DNA of 26,682 nt from Neisseria shayeganii 871 (GTDB lineage Bacteria; Pseudomonadota; Gammaproteobacteria; Burkholderiales; Neisseriaceae). The stretch spans positions 269,927 through 296,608 of the forward strand of contig NZ_JH164926.1 of NCBI RefSeq assembly GCF_000226875.1, written 5' to 3'. Position 1 is the stretch's first letter. Each line of letters starts with the position of its first letter. This document shows, one piece after another, positions 15,795-23,302 of this stretch. The notes beneath the pieces are model-generated. The model worked only from the letters and a program-made list of their open reading frames with translations, was not told the origin of the DNA and did no database searches. A program made the position numbers and the translations under genes.

Positions 15795-15960
15795 GAGACC
15801 TTTGCAAAACCCTCAGATGTGGATGCAGTTCAAGGCGTAGCAGCGCAGCGAACGTGAACGCCAGGAATCCCTGTGGGACAGACATATCATCTAGATAGGC
15901 AAGTGAGCGAGCAGCGCACAACGCAGAAATGCGCCGCAGATGGGGTTTTGCAAAGGTCTC
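15795..15960 (+). mobile_element. MITE-like element, copy D (166 bp)
   Basis: Perfect outer repeats GAGACCTTTGCAAAACCC/GGGTTTTGCAAAGGTCTC. The duplication AGGCT is at 15790-15794 and 15961-15965; the right copy begins an intact eikDUS (15961-15972). Compared with copies A-C it has about 25 extra internal bases, including TCCCTGTGGGACAGACATATC. The element ends 23 bases before the glnD start codon. Confidence 0.9.
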
Positions 15961-15983
15961 AGGCTACCTGAAAGCCCCGCCCG

Positions 15984-18527
15984 ATGACCCCCCTCGCCGC
16001 CGAACTTGCCCGCCGCAAGGCCGACATCATTGCCGACTACCGCCGCCACCGCAATCCGCAGGTTTTTTTCCGCGAATACGGGGCGGCGTTGGCACAACTG
16101 CTGGCCGGTTTATGGCAAGCCCTGCCAGATACCGAGGGCTTGTGTCTGTTGGCCACCGGCGGGTTTGGGCGCGGCGAAATTTATCCTTTCTCCGATATCG
16201 ACCTGGCCTTGGCCGCCGATGCGGCCCTGACGCCGGCCCAACAGTCGGCGGCGGAAATGCTGGTGCAGCAGTTATGGGATTGCGGTTTGGCGCCGGCCTT
16301 GAAAAGCGGCAGCATTGCCGAATTGTGTGCCAGCGCGGCGGAGGACCTCACCGGCGACACCGCTTTGCTGGAGTCGCGCCTTTTGTGCGGAGATGCGGGG
16401 GTGGCGCAGCGTTTGGCGCGTGCCTTAGACTTGCAACGCGATGTGGTGGGCTTTATCGAAGGCAAACTGTTGGAGATGCAGCAGCGCCATGCCAAGGCGC
16501 AGGCTGGCAGTTTGCTGGAGCCGAATGTCAAAACCTGCCCCGGCGGCCTGCGCGACATCCATACCATGTTGTGGCTGGCCCAAGTACAGGGCATGGCGCC
16601 GCAAAGCGGCAGCTTGGTGCAGCGGCGCATTCTCAGCCGCACCGAATGGGGGGTGTTGATGAACAGTCACCGCCGCCTGGCCCGCATCCGCATCGAGCTG
16701 CATTTGGCCGCCGGGCGGGCGGAAGAGCGGCTGATTTTCGATTTGCAGCTTCAGGTAGCCGCTGCGCTGGGCCATCACGACGCGGAGGCCCACCGCCGCA
16801 GCGAACAGCTGATGCGTACGCTTTACCGTGCTACCAAGGCGGTCAAACAGCTCAACGGGATTTTGCTGCCCATGCTGCGCGGCCGAGTATATTCGGTGTT
16901 GCCGCGGGTGGTGCGCGACATCGACGCCGATTATTACCAGGTGGGTAATCTGTTGGCGGTAAAAGACAAAACCATTTTCCGCCGCCAGCCCAGCCATATT
17001 TTCAAAATCTTATCCCTTTGGCAGCAGCACAGCGATGTGTCCGGCCTCGCGCCGCAAACCTTGCGTGCTTGGTGGCAGGCGGCGCAAAAGCAGGTCAATG
17101 CCGCTTTTTACGCCAATCCGGTCAACCGGGGCCGCTTTGTCGGCTTTTTCCGTCACGGCGGCGGCCTCACCCATCTGCTGCGCTTTCTCAATCTCTACGG
17201 CGTGCTCGGCCGCTATCTGCCCGAATGGGCGCGAATCGTCGGCCTGCTGCAGCATGATTTGTTTCACGTTTATCCGGTGGACGACCACATTCTGATGGTG
17301 GTGCGCAATATGCGCCGTTTGGCGCTGGATGCCCACAGCCACGAGCTGCCGTTTGCTTCCGGTTTGATGGCAGCGTTTGGGCAGCCGCACATTCTTTATT
17401 TGGCCGCCTTGTTTCACGATATTGCCAAAGGCCGCGGCGGCGACCATGCGCAGTTGGGCATAGCCGATGCCCGCCGTTTTGCCGCCGACCATTTTTTGTC
17501 GGCGGAGGAGAGCGATTTGTTGGCTTGGTTGGTGGAAGACCATTTGCTGATGTCGCTGGTGGCGCAGAAGGAGGATATTCACAACCCGGAGGTGGTGGCG
17601 CGTTTCTGCCGCCGCGTCGGCAGCCAGGAGCGGCTGAGTGCCTTGTATTTGCTGACGGTGGCCGATATCCGCGGCACCAATCCGAAAATCTGGAATTCTT
17701 GGAAGGCCGGCCTGTTGGAGAGCCTTTACCGTTTGGCCTTGGCGCATTTTCAGGGCAAAGCCGCCGACAGCAGGCTGGCGGTGAGCCGCCGGCAGGAGTC
17801 GGCAAGGGCGCAGCTTGAAGCGTCAGGCTTGGACGAGGCCGGCTGCCGCCGCTTGTGGCAGTTGCTCGGTCCGGCTTATTTTGTCCGCCATGACGAAGCC
17901 GTGATCAATTGGCATATGTCGCTGATTGCCGGCAGTCCGGAGCAGCCGCAGGCCCATATGCGTTTCTTGCCGGATACCGGCGGTTTGCAGGTGTTGGTGC
18001 TGATGCCCAATCGAGAGCGGCTGTTCGCCGGCTTGTGCCGCCTGTTCGGCCACCACAACCTGAGCATTTTGTCCGCCCAGGCTTATGTGACGGATCACAA
18101 TCACATTCTCGACACGTTTGTATTGCAGCTGCCGCCGGGCTGCGATGCTGCCGACCAAACCCGCATCCGCCGCCGTTTGCAGCAGGCACTCAACGGTTTC
18201 GTGTTGCTGAAGCCGCAGCCGCAGCGGGACGTTTCCCAAGCGGCCAGCCGCCGTCTGCGCCACCTGCCGATTGCGCCGCGCATTCTGCTGAGCGCGGAGG
18301 AGGCGCCAGGCGAATATGTGTTGGAAATCATTGCCGCCAACCGACGTTTTTTGCTGGCCGACATCGCCGATGTTTTGTCCGAGCTCAACATCAGTCTGCG
18401 GCACGCCAAAATCGCCACGCTGGACGAGCGGGTGGAGGACAGCTTTCTGATCCGTCATCCGCAATTGGATCAAACCGCTTTCCAATTGTTGCTGAAACAA
18501 AAGTTGCTGGAAAAAATCGGCACGTAA
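15984..18527 (+). CDS. glnD: Bifunctional PII uridylyltransferase/uridylyl-removing enzyme GlnD
   Basis: The glutamine sensor that adds UMP to PII proteins in low nitrogen and removes it in high nitrogen. The 847 residues read as follows: nucleotidyltransferase domain with GGFGRGE (59-65) and the metal-binding SDID (70-73); PII-uridylyltransferase helical domain; HD phosphohydrolase domain with HDIAKGRGGDH (about 476-486); and two C-terminal ACT domains (from about 665 and 777) that bind glutamine. All catalytic motifs are intact, so both activities are expected. There is no strong ribosome site. MITE copy D lies directly upstream, so the promoter is either within or beyond the element. Confidence 0.95.
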   Translation: MTPLAAELARRKADIIADYRRHRNPQVFFREYGAALAQLLAGLWQALPDTEGLCLLATGGFGRGEIYPFSDIDLALAADAALTPAQQSAAEMLVQQLWDCGLAPALKSGSIAELCASAAEDLTGDTALLESRLLCGDAGVAQRLARALDLQRDVVGFIEGKLLEMQQRHAKAQAGSLLEPNVKTCPGGLRDIHTMLWLAQVQGMAPQSGSLVQRRILSRTEWGVLMNSHRRLARIRIELHLAAGRAEERLIFDLQLQVAAALGHHDAEAHRRSEQLMRTLYRATKAVKQLNGILLPMLRGRVYSVLPRVVRDIDADYYQVGNLLAVKDKTIFRRQPSHIFKILSLWQQHSDVSGLAPQTLRAWWQAAQKQVNAAFYANPVNRGRFVGFFRHGGGLTHLLRFLNLYGVLGRYLPEWARIVGLLQHDLFHVYPVDDHILMVVRNMRRLALDAHSHELPFASGLMAAFGQPHILYLAALFHDIAKGRGGDHAQLGIADARRFAADHFLSAEESDLLAWLVEDHLLMSLVAQKEDIHNPEVVARFCRRVGSQERLSALYLLTVADIRGTNPKIWNSWKAGLLESLYRLALAHFQGKAADSRLAVSRRQESARAQLEASGLDEAGCRRLWQLLGPAYFVRHDEAVINWHMSLIAGSPEQPQAHMRFLPDTGGLQVLVLMPNRERLFAGLCRLFGHHNLSILSAQAYVTDHNHILDTFVLQLPPGCDAADQTRIRRRLQQALNGFVLLKPQPQRDVSQAASRRLRHLPIAPRILLSAEEAPGEYVLEIIAANRRFLLADIADVLSELNISLRHAKIATLDERVEDSFLIRHPQLDQTAFQLLLKQKLLEKIGT

Positions 18528-18544
18528 ACAGCAGCAAAGCGGGC

Positions 18545-18620
18545 ACAGGCTACCTGAAAACGACTGCGCAGGCTTTTCTGTCCTTAACCGATTGCTTGCC
18601 AACGGTTTCAGGTAGCCTGT
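18545..18620. repeat. Inverted eikDUS pair after glnD
   Basis: ACAGGCTACCTGAAA (18545-18559) and its complement (18606-18620) are separated by 46 bases. The arms could pair, but the long loop and lack of a T-run make termination less sure than at the other DUS pairs. Confidence 0.6.
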
Positions 18621-18627
18621 TAATGAA

Positions 18628-18645
18628 ATTTACCAAATGGTCATT
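18628..18645. promoter_or_regulatory. Operator-like palindrome O1 upstream of the HTH-RibBA gene
   Basis: ATTTACCAAATGGTCATT is an 18-bp dyad with 6 of 8 pairs matching around a 2-base centre. Its left 13 bases are the exact complement of 18688-18700 in O2. Its centre is 55 bp from the centre of O2. The cognate regulator is inferred to be the protein encoded downstream. Confidence 0.6.
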
Positions 18646-18682
18646 TATTTTTCTGATTCTTTCGGTAGTGTGTATCTAAATT

Positions 18683-18700
18683 ATTTGCCATTTGGTAAAT
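18683..18700. promoter_or_regulatory. Operator-like palindrome O2 overlapping the promoter
   Basis: ATTTGCCATTTGGTAAAT is an 18-bp near-perfect dyad: 7 of 8 pairs match around a TT centre. It overlaps the -35 box and most of the spacer of the promoter at 18685-18713. A repressor bound here would block RNA polymerase. Confidence 0.65.
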
Positions 18701-18713
18701 CCGATTTTAGAAT
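18685..18713 (+). promoter_or_regulatory. Sigma-70 promoter of the HTH-RibBA gene
   Basis: TTGCCA (18685-18690), 17 bases, TAGAAT (18708-18713). Each box matches consensus at 5 of 6 positions. Transcription would start near 18720, leaving a leader of about 20 bases. There is no room for an FMN riboswitch and none is seen. Confidence 0.75.
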
Positions 18714-18740
18714 CGCGTCAGTTGATTTTTTTGACATGCC

Positions 18741-20096
18741 ATGAGCCCCACCGAATTGCGCCGCCACAATCTGCGCTGCTGGATCAACCGCTTGTACGGC
18801 GGCCGGCAGTCTGCTTTTGCCGATGCCGCCCGCATCAACCCGGGCGAGCTGTCGGGTTTGCTGAAAAGCAAATCCTTCGGCGAAAAGAAAGCCCGCAAAA
18901 TCGAGCGGGATGCCGGCATGCCCGCCATGTGGCTGGACGCCGACCACGGCGACGGCCCGCCCTTTTTCCCTACCGCACACGAAACGAAACCCACCATGAG
19001 CCACATCTCCTCCATCCCCGAAATTCTGGCCGACATCAAAGCCGGCAAAATGGTCATCATCACCGATGCCGAAGACCGCGAAAACGAAGGCGATATCTTG
19101 ATGGCCGCCCAATTTGTGACCCCAGAAGCCATTAATTTTATGATCAAACACGCCCGCGGCCTGGTGTGTCTGCCGATGGACGAAAATATGGTGGAAAATC
19201 TCGGTCTGCCGATGATGACGCAGAAAAACGGTGCTCAGTACGGCACCAATTTCACCGTGTCGATTGAGGCGGCCAACGGCATTTCCACCGGCATTTCCGC
19301 CGCCGACCGCGCGCTCACCATCCAAACCGCGGTATCGCCCCAGGCGCGGCCCGAAGACATTGTGCAGCCCGGCCATATTTTTCCGCTGCGGGCGCAGAAA
19401 GGCGGTGTGTTGGTGCGGGCAGGCCACACCGAAGCCGGTGTCGATCTGGCACAGATGTGCGGCCTGATTCCGGCTGCCGTGATTTGCGAAATCATCAATG
19501 ACGACGGCACCATGGCGCGCATGCCCGAGTTGATTGAATTTGCCAGGCAGCATCAGCTAAAAATCGGCACCATCGCCGATCTGATCGAGTACCGCAGCCG
19601 CACCGAGAGCCTGCTCGAAGAAATGGGCGATACGCCGGTGCAGACCCCGTGGGGCGATTTCCAGCAGCATGTGTATGTGGACAAACTCTCCGGCGAAACT
19701 CATCTGGCCCTGGTGAAAGGCAAGCCGGAGGCGTGCAAAGAAACCCTGGTGCGCGTGCACGAGCCGTTTAGCGTGATGGATTTCCTCCAGGCCAATCCGC
19801 GCCATTCTTGGCCTTTGCCTGAAGCCTTGGCGCGCATCCAGCAGGCCGAGAGTGGCGTGATTATTCTGATGCACCGCACCGAAACCGGCGCCACCCTGCT
19901 CGACCGCACCTTGCCCAAAGGCATGAATCAAGCGCGGCATTGGGACAGCAAAACCTACGGCATCGGCGCCCAAATTCTGGCCAATCTGAACGTGAAGAAA
20001 ATGCGGGTGATGGGCAAGCCATCTTCCTTTACCGGCCTCACCGGATTCGGCTTGGAAGTGGTGGGCTTCGAAGAGGCGCCGAGCCATTCGGGCTGA
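18741..20096 (+). CDS. ribBA: RibBA-type riboflavin enzyme with an N-terminal phage-repressor-like HTH domain
   Basis: Read from the ATG at 18741, this is a 451-residue fusion. Residues 1-62 resemble Cro/C1-type prophage repressors: LRRHNLRCWINRLYGGRQ, then AFADAARINPGELSGLLKSK as the helix-turn-helix, then FGEKKARKIERDAGMPAMWLDA. A linker (63-85) leads to Met86, where ordinary RibBA proteins begin. Residues 86-290 are 3,4-dihydroxy-2-butanone 4-phosphate synthase (RibB), with DAEDRENEGD (109-118), GISTGISAADRA and the AGHTEAGVDL loop. Residues from about 300 are a GTP cyclohydrolase II-like domain that lacks the three zinc cysteines and is probably inactive. The junction is in frame with no stop. 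Neither ATG 18741 nor ATG 18996 (Met86) has a clear ribosome site, so a 366-residue form from the internal ATG is also possible. Confidence 0.85.
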   Translation: MSPTELRRHNLRCWINRLYGGRQSAFADAARINPGELSGLLKSKSFGEKKARKIERDAGMPAMWLDADHGDGPPFFPTAHETKPTMSHISSIPEILADIKAGKMVIITDAEDRENEGDILMAAQFVTPEAINFMIKHARGLVCLPMDENMVENLGLPMMTQKNGAQYGTNFTVSIEAANGISTGISAADRALTIQTAVSPQARPEDIVQPGHIFPLRAQKGGVLVRAGHTEAGVDLAQMCGLIPAAVICEIINDDGTMARMPELIEFARQHQLKIGTIADLIEYRSRTESLLEEMGDTPVQTPWGDFQQHVYVDKLSGETHLALVKGKPEACKETLVRVHEPFSVMDFLQANPRHSWPLPEALARIQQAESGVIILMHRTETGATLLDRTLPKGMNQARHWDSKTYGIGAQILANLNVKKMRVMGKPSSFTGLTGFGLEVVGFEEAPSHSG

Positions 20097-20130
20097 CCGC
20101 CGCAGCGCCCGCCGAATCAAGTTGGCGCGC

Positions 20131-20160
20131 TTGCCAGCCGCCTTCGGATATCGGTATAAT
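20131..20160 (+). promoter_or_regulatory. Promoter of tRNA-Val
   Basis: TTGCCA (20131-20136), 18 bases, perfect TATAAT (20155-20160), 13 bases before the tRNA. Confidence 0.8.
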
Positions 20161-20173
20161 GCCCGCTTTTCGC

Positions 20174-20250
20174 AGGCACGTAGCTCAGTTGGTTAGAGCA
20201 CCACCTTGACATGGTGGGGGTCGTTGGTTCGAATCCGATCGTGCCTACCA
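20174..20250 (+). tRNA. tRNA-Val (anticodon GAC)
   Basis: A 77-base cloverleaf with encoded CCA. The acceptor stem is AGGCACG/CGTGCCT, the D stem GCTC/GAGC, and the anticodon stem CCACC/GGTGG with loop TTGACAT, giving anticodon GAC (reads GUC and GUU). The T loop is TTCGAAT. Own promoter upstream, own terminator downstream, so it is a single-gene unit. Confidence 0.95.
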
Positions 20251-20257
20251 GTTTCCC

Positions 20258-20293
20258 AAACAACAAAAGCCGCTCCGTGCGCTTTTGTTGTTT
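20258..20293 (+). terminator. Terminator of tRNA-Val
   Basis: AAACAACAAAAGC (20258-20270) and its exact complement (20281-20293) form a 13-bp stem with a 10-base loop. The descending arm is T-rich and is followed by GTCTATTT. Confidence 0.8.
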
Positions 20294-20321
20294 GTCTATT
20301 TACCGCCGCCCGCAGCATGCT

Positions 20322-20333
20322 TTCAGGTAGCCT
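20322..20333 (-). repeat. eikDUS
   Basis: A perfect TTCAGGTAGCCT between the tRNA terminator and thrS. Confidence 0.9.
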
Positions 20334-20357
20334 GCCGTTTGGGTTTTGGAGCACCGG

Positions 20358-22268
20358 ATGATCAATATTACCCTGCCAGACGGCTCCGTCCGTCAGTTTC
20401 AAGCCCCCGTTACCGTCGCCGAAGTCGCCGCCTCCATCGGCGCCGGCCTGGCCAAAGCAACGGTGGCCGGCAAGGTGGACGGCGTTTTGGTGGACGCCTG
20501 CGATGTGATCAGTCGCGATGCCGCGCTGCAAATCATCACGCCGAAAGACCCGGAAGGCGTGGACATCATCCGCCACTCCTGCGCCCACCTGGTCGGCCAT
20601 GCGGTCAAACAGCTGTATCCCGAAGCCAAAATGGTCATCGGCCCGGTGATCGAAGACGGCTTTTATTACGACATTGCTACCGACAAACCGTTTACCCCCG
20701 AAGACGTGGCTGCGATTGAAGCGCGTATGAAGGAGTTGATTGCCCAGGATTACGATGTCATCAAGGTGATGACTCCGCGCGCGCAAACCATCCAAACCTT
20801 CGCCGAGCGCGCCGAAGACTACAAATTGCGCCTGATCGAAGACATGCCCGAGGTGGAAGCCATGGGCTTGTACCACCATCAGGAATATGTGGACATGTGC
20901 CGCGGCCCGCATGTGCCCAATACCCGTTTCCTCAAGCATTTCAAGCTCACCAAGCTGGCCGGGGCTTATTGGCGCGGCGACAGCAACAATGAAATGTTGC
21001 AACGCATTTACGGCACCGCTTGGGCCAGCAAAGAAGATCTGAAAGCCTACATCACGCGCATGGAAGAAGCGGAAAAACGCGACCACCGCCGCCTGGGCAA
21101 ACAGCTTGACCTCTTCCATCTACAAGACGAAGCGCCCGGCATGGTGTTTTGGCATCCGCGCGGCTGGACGCTGTGGCAAACCATTGAACAGCACATGCGC
21201 CGCGAGCTGGACGCTGCCGGCTATCGCGAAGTCAAAACCCCGCAGATTCTGGATAAAACCTTCTGGGAGCAGTCCGGCCACTGGGAAAACTATAAAGACA
21301 ATATGTTCACCACCCAGTCGGAAAAGCGCGAATACGCGGTTAAACCGATGAACTGTCCCGGCCACGTACAGATTTTCAACCACGGCCTGCGCTCTTACCG
21401 CGATCTGCCCATGCGTTTGGCCGAGTTCGGCTCCTGCCACCGCAACGAGCCCTCCGGCGCCTTGCACGGCCTGATGCGGGTAAGGGGTTTCGTGCAAGAT
21501 GATGCCCATATCTTCTGTACCGAAGAACAGATTACCGCCGAGGCCAAAGCGTTCAACGAATTGGTGATGAAAGTGTACCGCCAGTTCGGTTTCGAGCAGG
21601 TGGCCGTGAAGCTGTCGCTGCGCCCGGAAAAACGCGCCGGTTCCGACGAAACCTGGAACAAGGCCGAGCAGGGCTTGCGCGATGCGCTCACCGCCTGCGG
21701 CATCGCTTGGGAAGAATTGCCCGGCGAGGGCGCGTTTTACGGCCCGAAAGTGGAATACCACATTAAAGACGCCATCGGCCGCTCATGGCAGTGCGGCACC
21801 ATCCAGCTGGATTTCGTATTGCCCGAACGCCTCGGCGCCGAATACGTTACCGAAGACAACGGCCGCGCCCGCCCCGTGATGCTGCACCGCGCCATCTTAG
21901 GCTCGATGGAACGCTTTATCGGCATCCTCATCGAAAACCACGCCGGCTCCTTCCCCCTGTGGCTTGCCCCCGTGCAGATGGTGGTGATGAACATCACCGA
22001 AAAACAGGCCGACTACTGCCGCGAAGTGGTCGAAAAACTCAAAGCCGCTGGTTTCCGTGCCGAGCTTGATCTGCGCAACGAAAAAATCAGCTACAAAATC
22101 CGCGACAACAGCCAATACCGCTACCCCTACCAAATCGTAGTGGGCGAAAACGAAAAAGAAAACGGCCAAGTGGCCGTGCGCCGCAAAGCCGAAGACTTGG
22201 GCAGCATGAAAGTGGAAGACTTCATTGCACAATTGCAGCAGGAGCTGTCCGCCAACTTTGCTGAATAA
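20358..22268 (+). CDS. thrS: Threonyl-tRNA synthetase
   Basis: Charges tRNA-Thr and edits Ser-tRNA-Thr. The 636 residues read as follows: TGS domain (1-60), editing domain with the His73-x3-His77 pair plus Cys181/His185, class II catalytic core with zinc ligands Cys333, His384 and His510 (all one lower than the E. coli numbering), and an anticodon-binding domain at the end. Motif 2 reads CHRNEPSGALHGLMRVRGF and motif 3 is in PVMLHRAILGSMERF. GGAG lies 9 bases before the ATG at 20358; a TTG at 20346 would add four residues. In most bacteria infC follows directly, but here it is 2.3 kb away. Confidence 0.97.
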   Translation: MINITLPDGSVRQFQAPVTVAEVAASIGAGLAKATVAGKVDGVLVDACDVISRDAALQIITPKDPEGVDIIRHSCAHLVGHAVKQLYPEAKMVIGPVIEDGFYYDIATDKPFTPEDVAAIEARMKELIAQDYDVIKVMTPRAQTIQTFAERAEDYKLRLIEDMPEVEAMGLYHHQEYVDMCRGPHVPNTRFLKHFKLTKLAGAYWRGDSNNEMLQRIYGTAWASKEDLKAYITRMEEAEKRDHRRLGKQLDLFHLQDEAPGMVFWHPRGWTLWQTIEQHMRRELDAAGYREVKTPQILDKTFWEQSGHWENYKDNMFTTQSEKREYAVKPMNCPGHVQIFNHGLRSYRDLPMRLAEFGSCHRNEPSGALHGLMRVRGFVQDDAHIFCTEEQITAEAKAFNELVMKVYRQFGFEQVAVKLSLRPEKRAGSDETWNKAEQGLRDALTACGIAWEELPGEGAFYGPKVEYHIKDAIGRSWQCGTIQLDFVLPERLGAEYVTEDNGRARPVMLHRAILGSMERFIGILIENHAGSFPLWLAPVQMVVMNITEKQADYCREVVEKLKAAGFRAELDLRNEKISYKIRDNSQYRYPYQIVVGENEKENGQVAVRRKAEDLGSMKVEDFIAQLQQELSANFAE

Positions 22269-22299
22269 ATTCAGCAGCATACTTTGACGCAAAAAGTAG

Positions 22300-22592
22300 G
22301 GCGGGCATCCCTGCCCGCCGCAAACCGCAAAGGCCGAAAGCCGCTCCCGCAGAAGGGACGAAACCATCTGCGGACAAACCAAACGGTGAACAGGCATGCC
22401 CGCCCTGCATCTACGCAGTTCGTGGTTTGGGTGATTCACATGGTGGGCTGGCAAACCCACCCTGCACACTGCCGTGGATAACCAAAACGCAGGTCGGGCC
22501 TTCACGCCCGACATTGTTTTGTTGACTTCATTCCGTCGGGCTTAAAACGGCAAGGCTGCCTGAACAGCAGGCAAGGCGGGTGTAAACCCGCC
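22300..22592. repeat. Cluster of four small GC-rich hairpins
   Basis: Four short dyads of one style lie in a stretch without genes: 22300-22319 (GGCGGGCA/TGCCCGCC), 22442-22461 (GGTGGG/CCCACC), 22493-22512 (GTCGGGC/GCCCGAC) and 22575-22592 (GGCGGGT/ACCCGCC). Stems are 6-8 bp and loops 4-8 bases. None has a T-run. I recall similar small dyads in other Neisseriaceae, but the family and role are not known to me. I see no gene in 22269-22837. Confidence 0.6.
22553..22564 (+). repeat. DUS variant of the Simonsiella type
   Basis: AGGCTGCCTGAA differs from the eikDUS at one base and equals the dialect I know from Simonsiella. It may be a point mutation or a trace of foreign DNA. Confidence 0.6.
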
Positions 22593-22686
22593 GCAGCAAA
22601 CGGTGTAAACCATCCAATCGCCCGAAACGCAGGCCAAGCATCCGCTTCCGCTTCCGGCACATTCCCTTTTCCGCAGTCTTGCGATT

Positions 22687-22698
22687 TTCAGGTAGCCT
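22687..22698 (-). repeat. eikDUS
   Basis: A perfect TTCAGGTAGCCT in the gene-free stretch after thrS. Confidence 0.9.
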
Positions 22699-22837
22699 AT
22701 CAGGCATGTGCCTTGCCGTCGGTATCGTCATGCCGCCATATGCGGACGGCAGCACAGGCATATGGCGTATTGCATACGTCCCATGTCCCACGCCCTTTCA
22801 ACACGCCCGACAAAAACCGCACGCAGCGGCACAACCC

Positions 22838-23299
22838 TTATTCCCCGTCCAGCAGGGATTTCACCGCCGCCAGCTCCTCCCGTTCAAACCGCTGCCATTC
22901 ACTGGCCGACAAATAACTGCTGATGCGCTGCACAGGAGTGTAGCGGTCGCTTTTGCGGGCGAGGTGGGCGCTGTGTTTGCCGAAAGCATCGGTTTCATAC
23001 AGCAGTTCGGCTTCGTCAAAGTGCAGTAGTTTCTTTTTGCCCAGCGGGCCTACCCGGTAAATGGTGCGGCTTTCCAGATCAAATACGATGCGCAGGTGTC
23101 GGGCAAGCAACAGGTGGTAGGCGGCAAAACCCGCGCCGCAAACGGCCAAACCCCATGCAATGCCTTTGTAATCGGGCTGCTCCAAAAACCAACCGGCCAT
23201 GCCGCCGACGACCAGCAGCGGCAGGGAAATGACCATGTCTTTGCGGAAATCACCGGCAAACGGAGCCAGTGTCAGCGTGTGCGCGCTTTGCTCCTTCAT
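22838..23299 (-). CDS. Membrane protein of unknown function
   Basis: A 153-residue protein. Two membrane segments lie close together near the N-terminus (about 22-38 and 46-66). A cytosolic, charged C-terminal half follows (RIVFDLESRTIYRVGPLGKKKLLHFDEAELLYE and SASEWQRFEREELAAV). AAGGA precedes the ATG at 23299, which is 3 bases after the stop of the gene before it, so the two form an operon. The two share size, paired N-terminal membrane segments and a following Arg-Ile-x-x-Asp stretch, and may be distant paralogs. No family recognised. Confidence 0.72.
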   Translation of the reverse strand: MKEQSAHTLTLAPFAGDFRKDMVISLPLLVVGGMAGWFLEQPDYKGIAWGLAVCGAGFAAYHLLLARHLRIVFDLESRTIYRVGPLGKKKLLHFDEAELLYETDAFGKHSAHLARKSDRYTPVQRISSYLSASEWQRFEREELAAVKSLLDGE

Positions 23300-23302
23300 G
23301 AC

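Noticed and set aside
1182..15960. Clustered repeats considered as a CRISPR array or Correia elements
   Set aside because: The copies are dispersed by kilobases with no regular spacers, their ends differ from Correia ends, and each has its own 5-bp duplication. They fit a MITE family.
18528..18740. FMN riboswitch upstream of the riboflavin gene
   Set aside because: The predicted leader is only about 20 bases, and no conserved RFN-type sequence or fold is seen in the whole gap.
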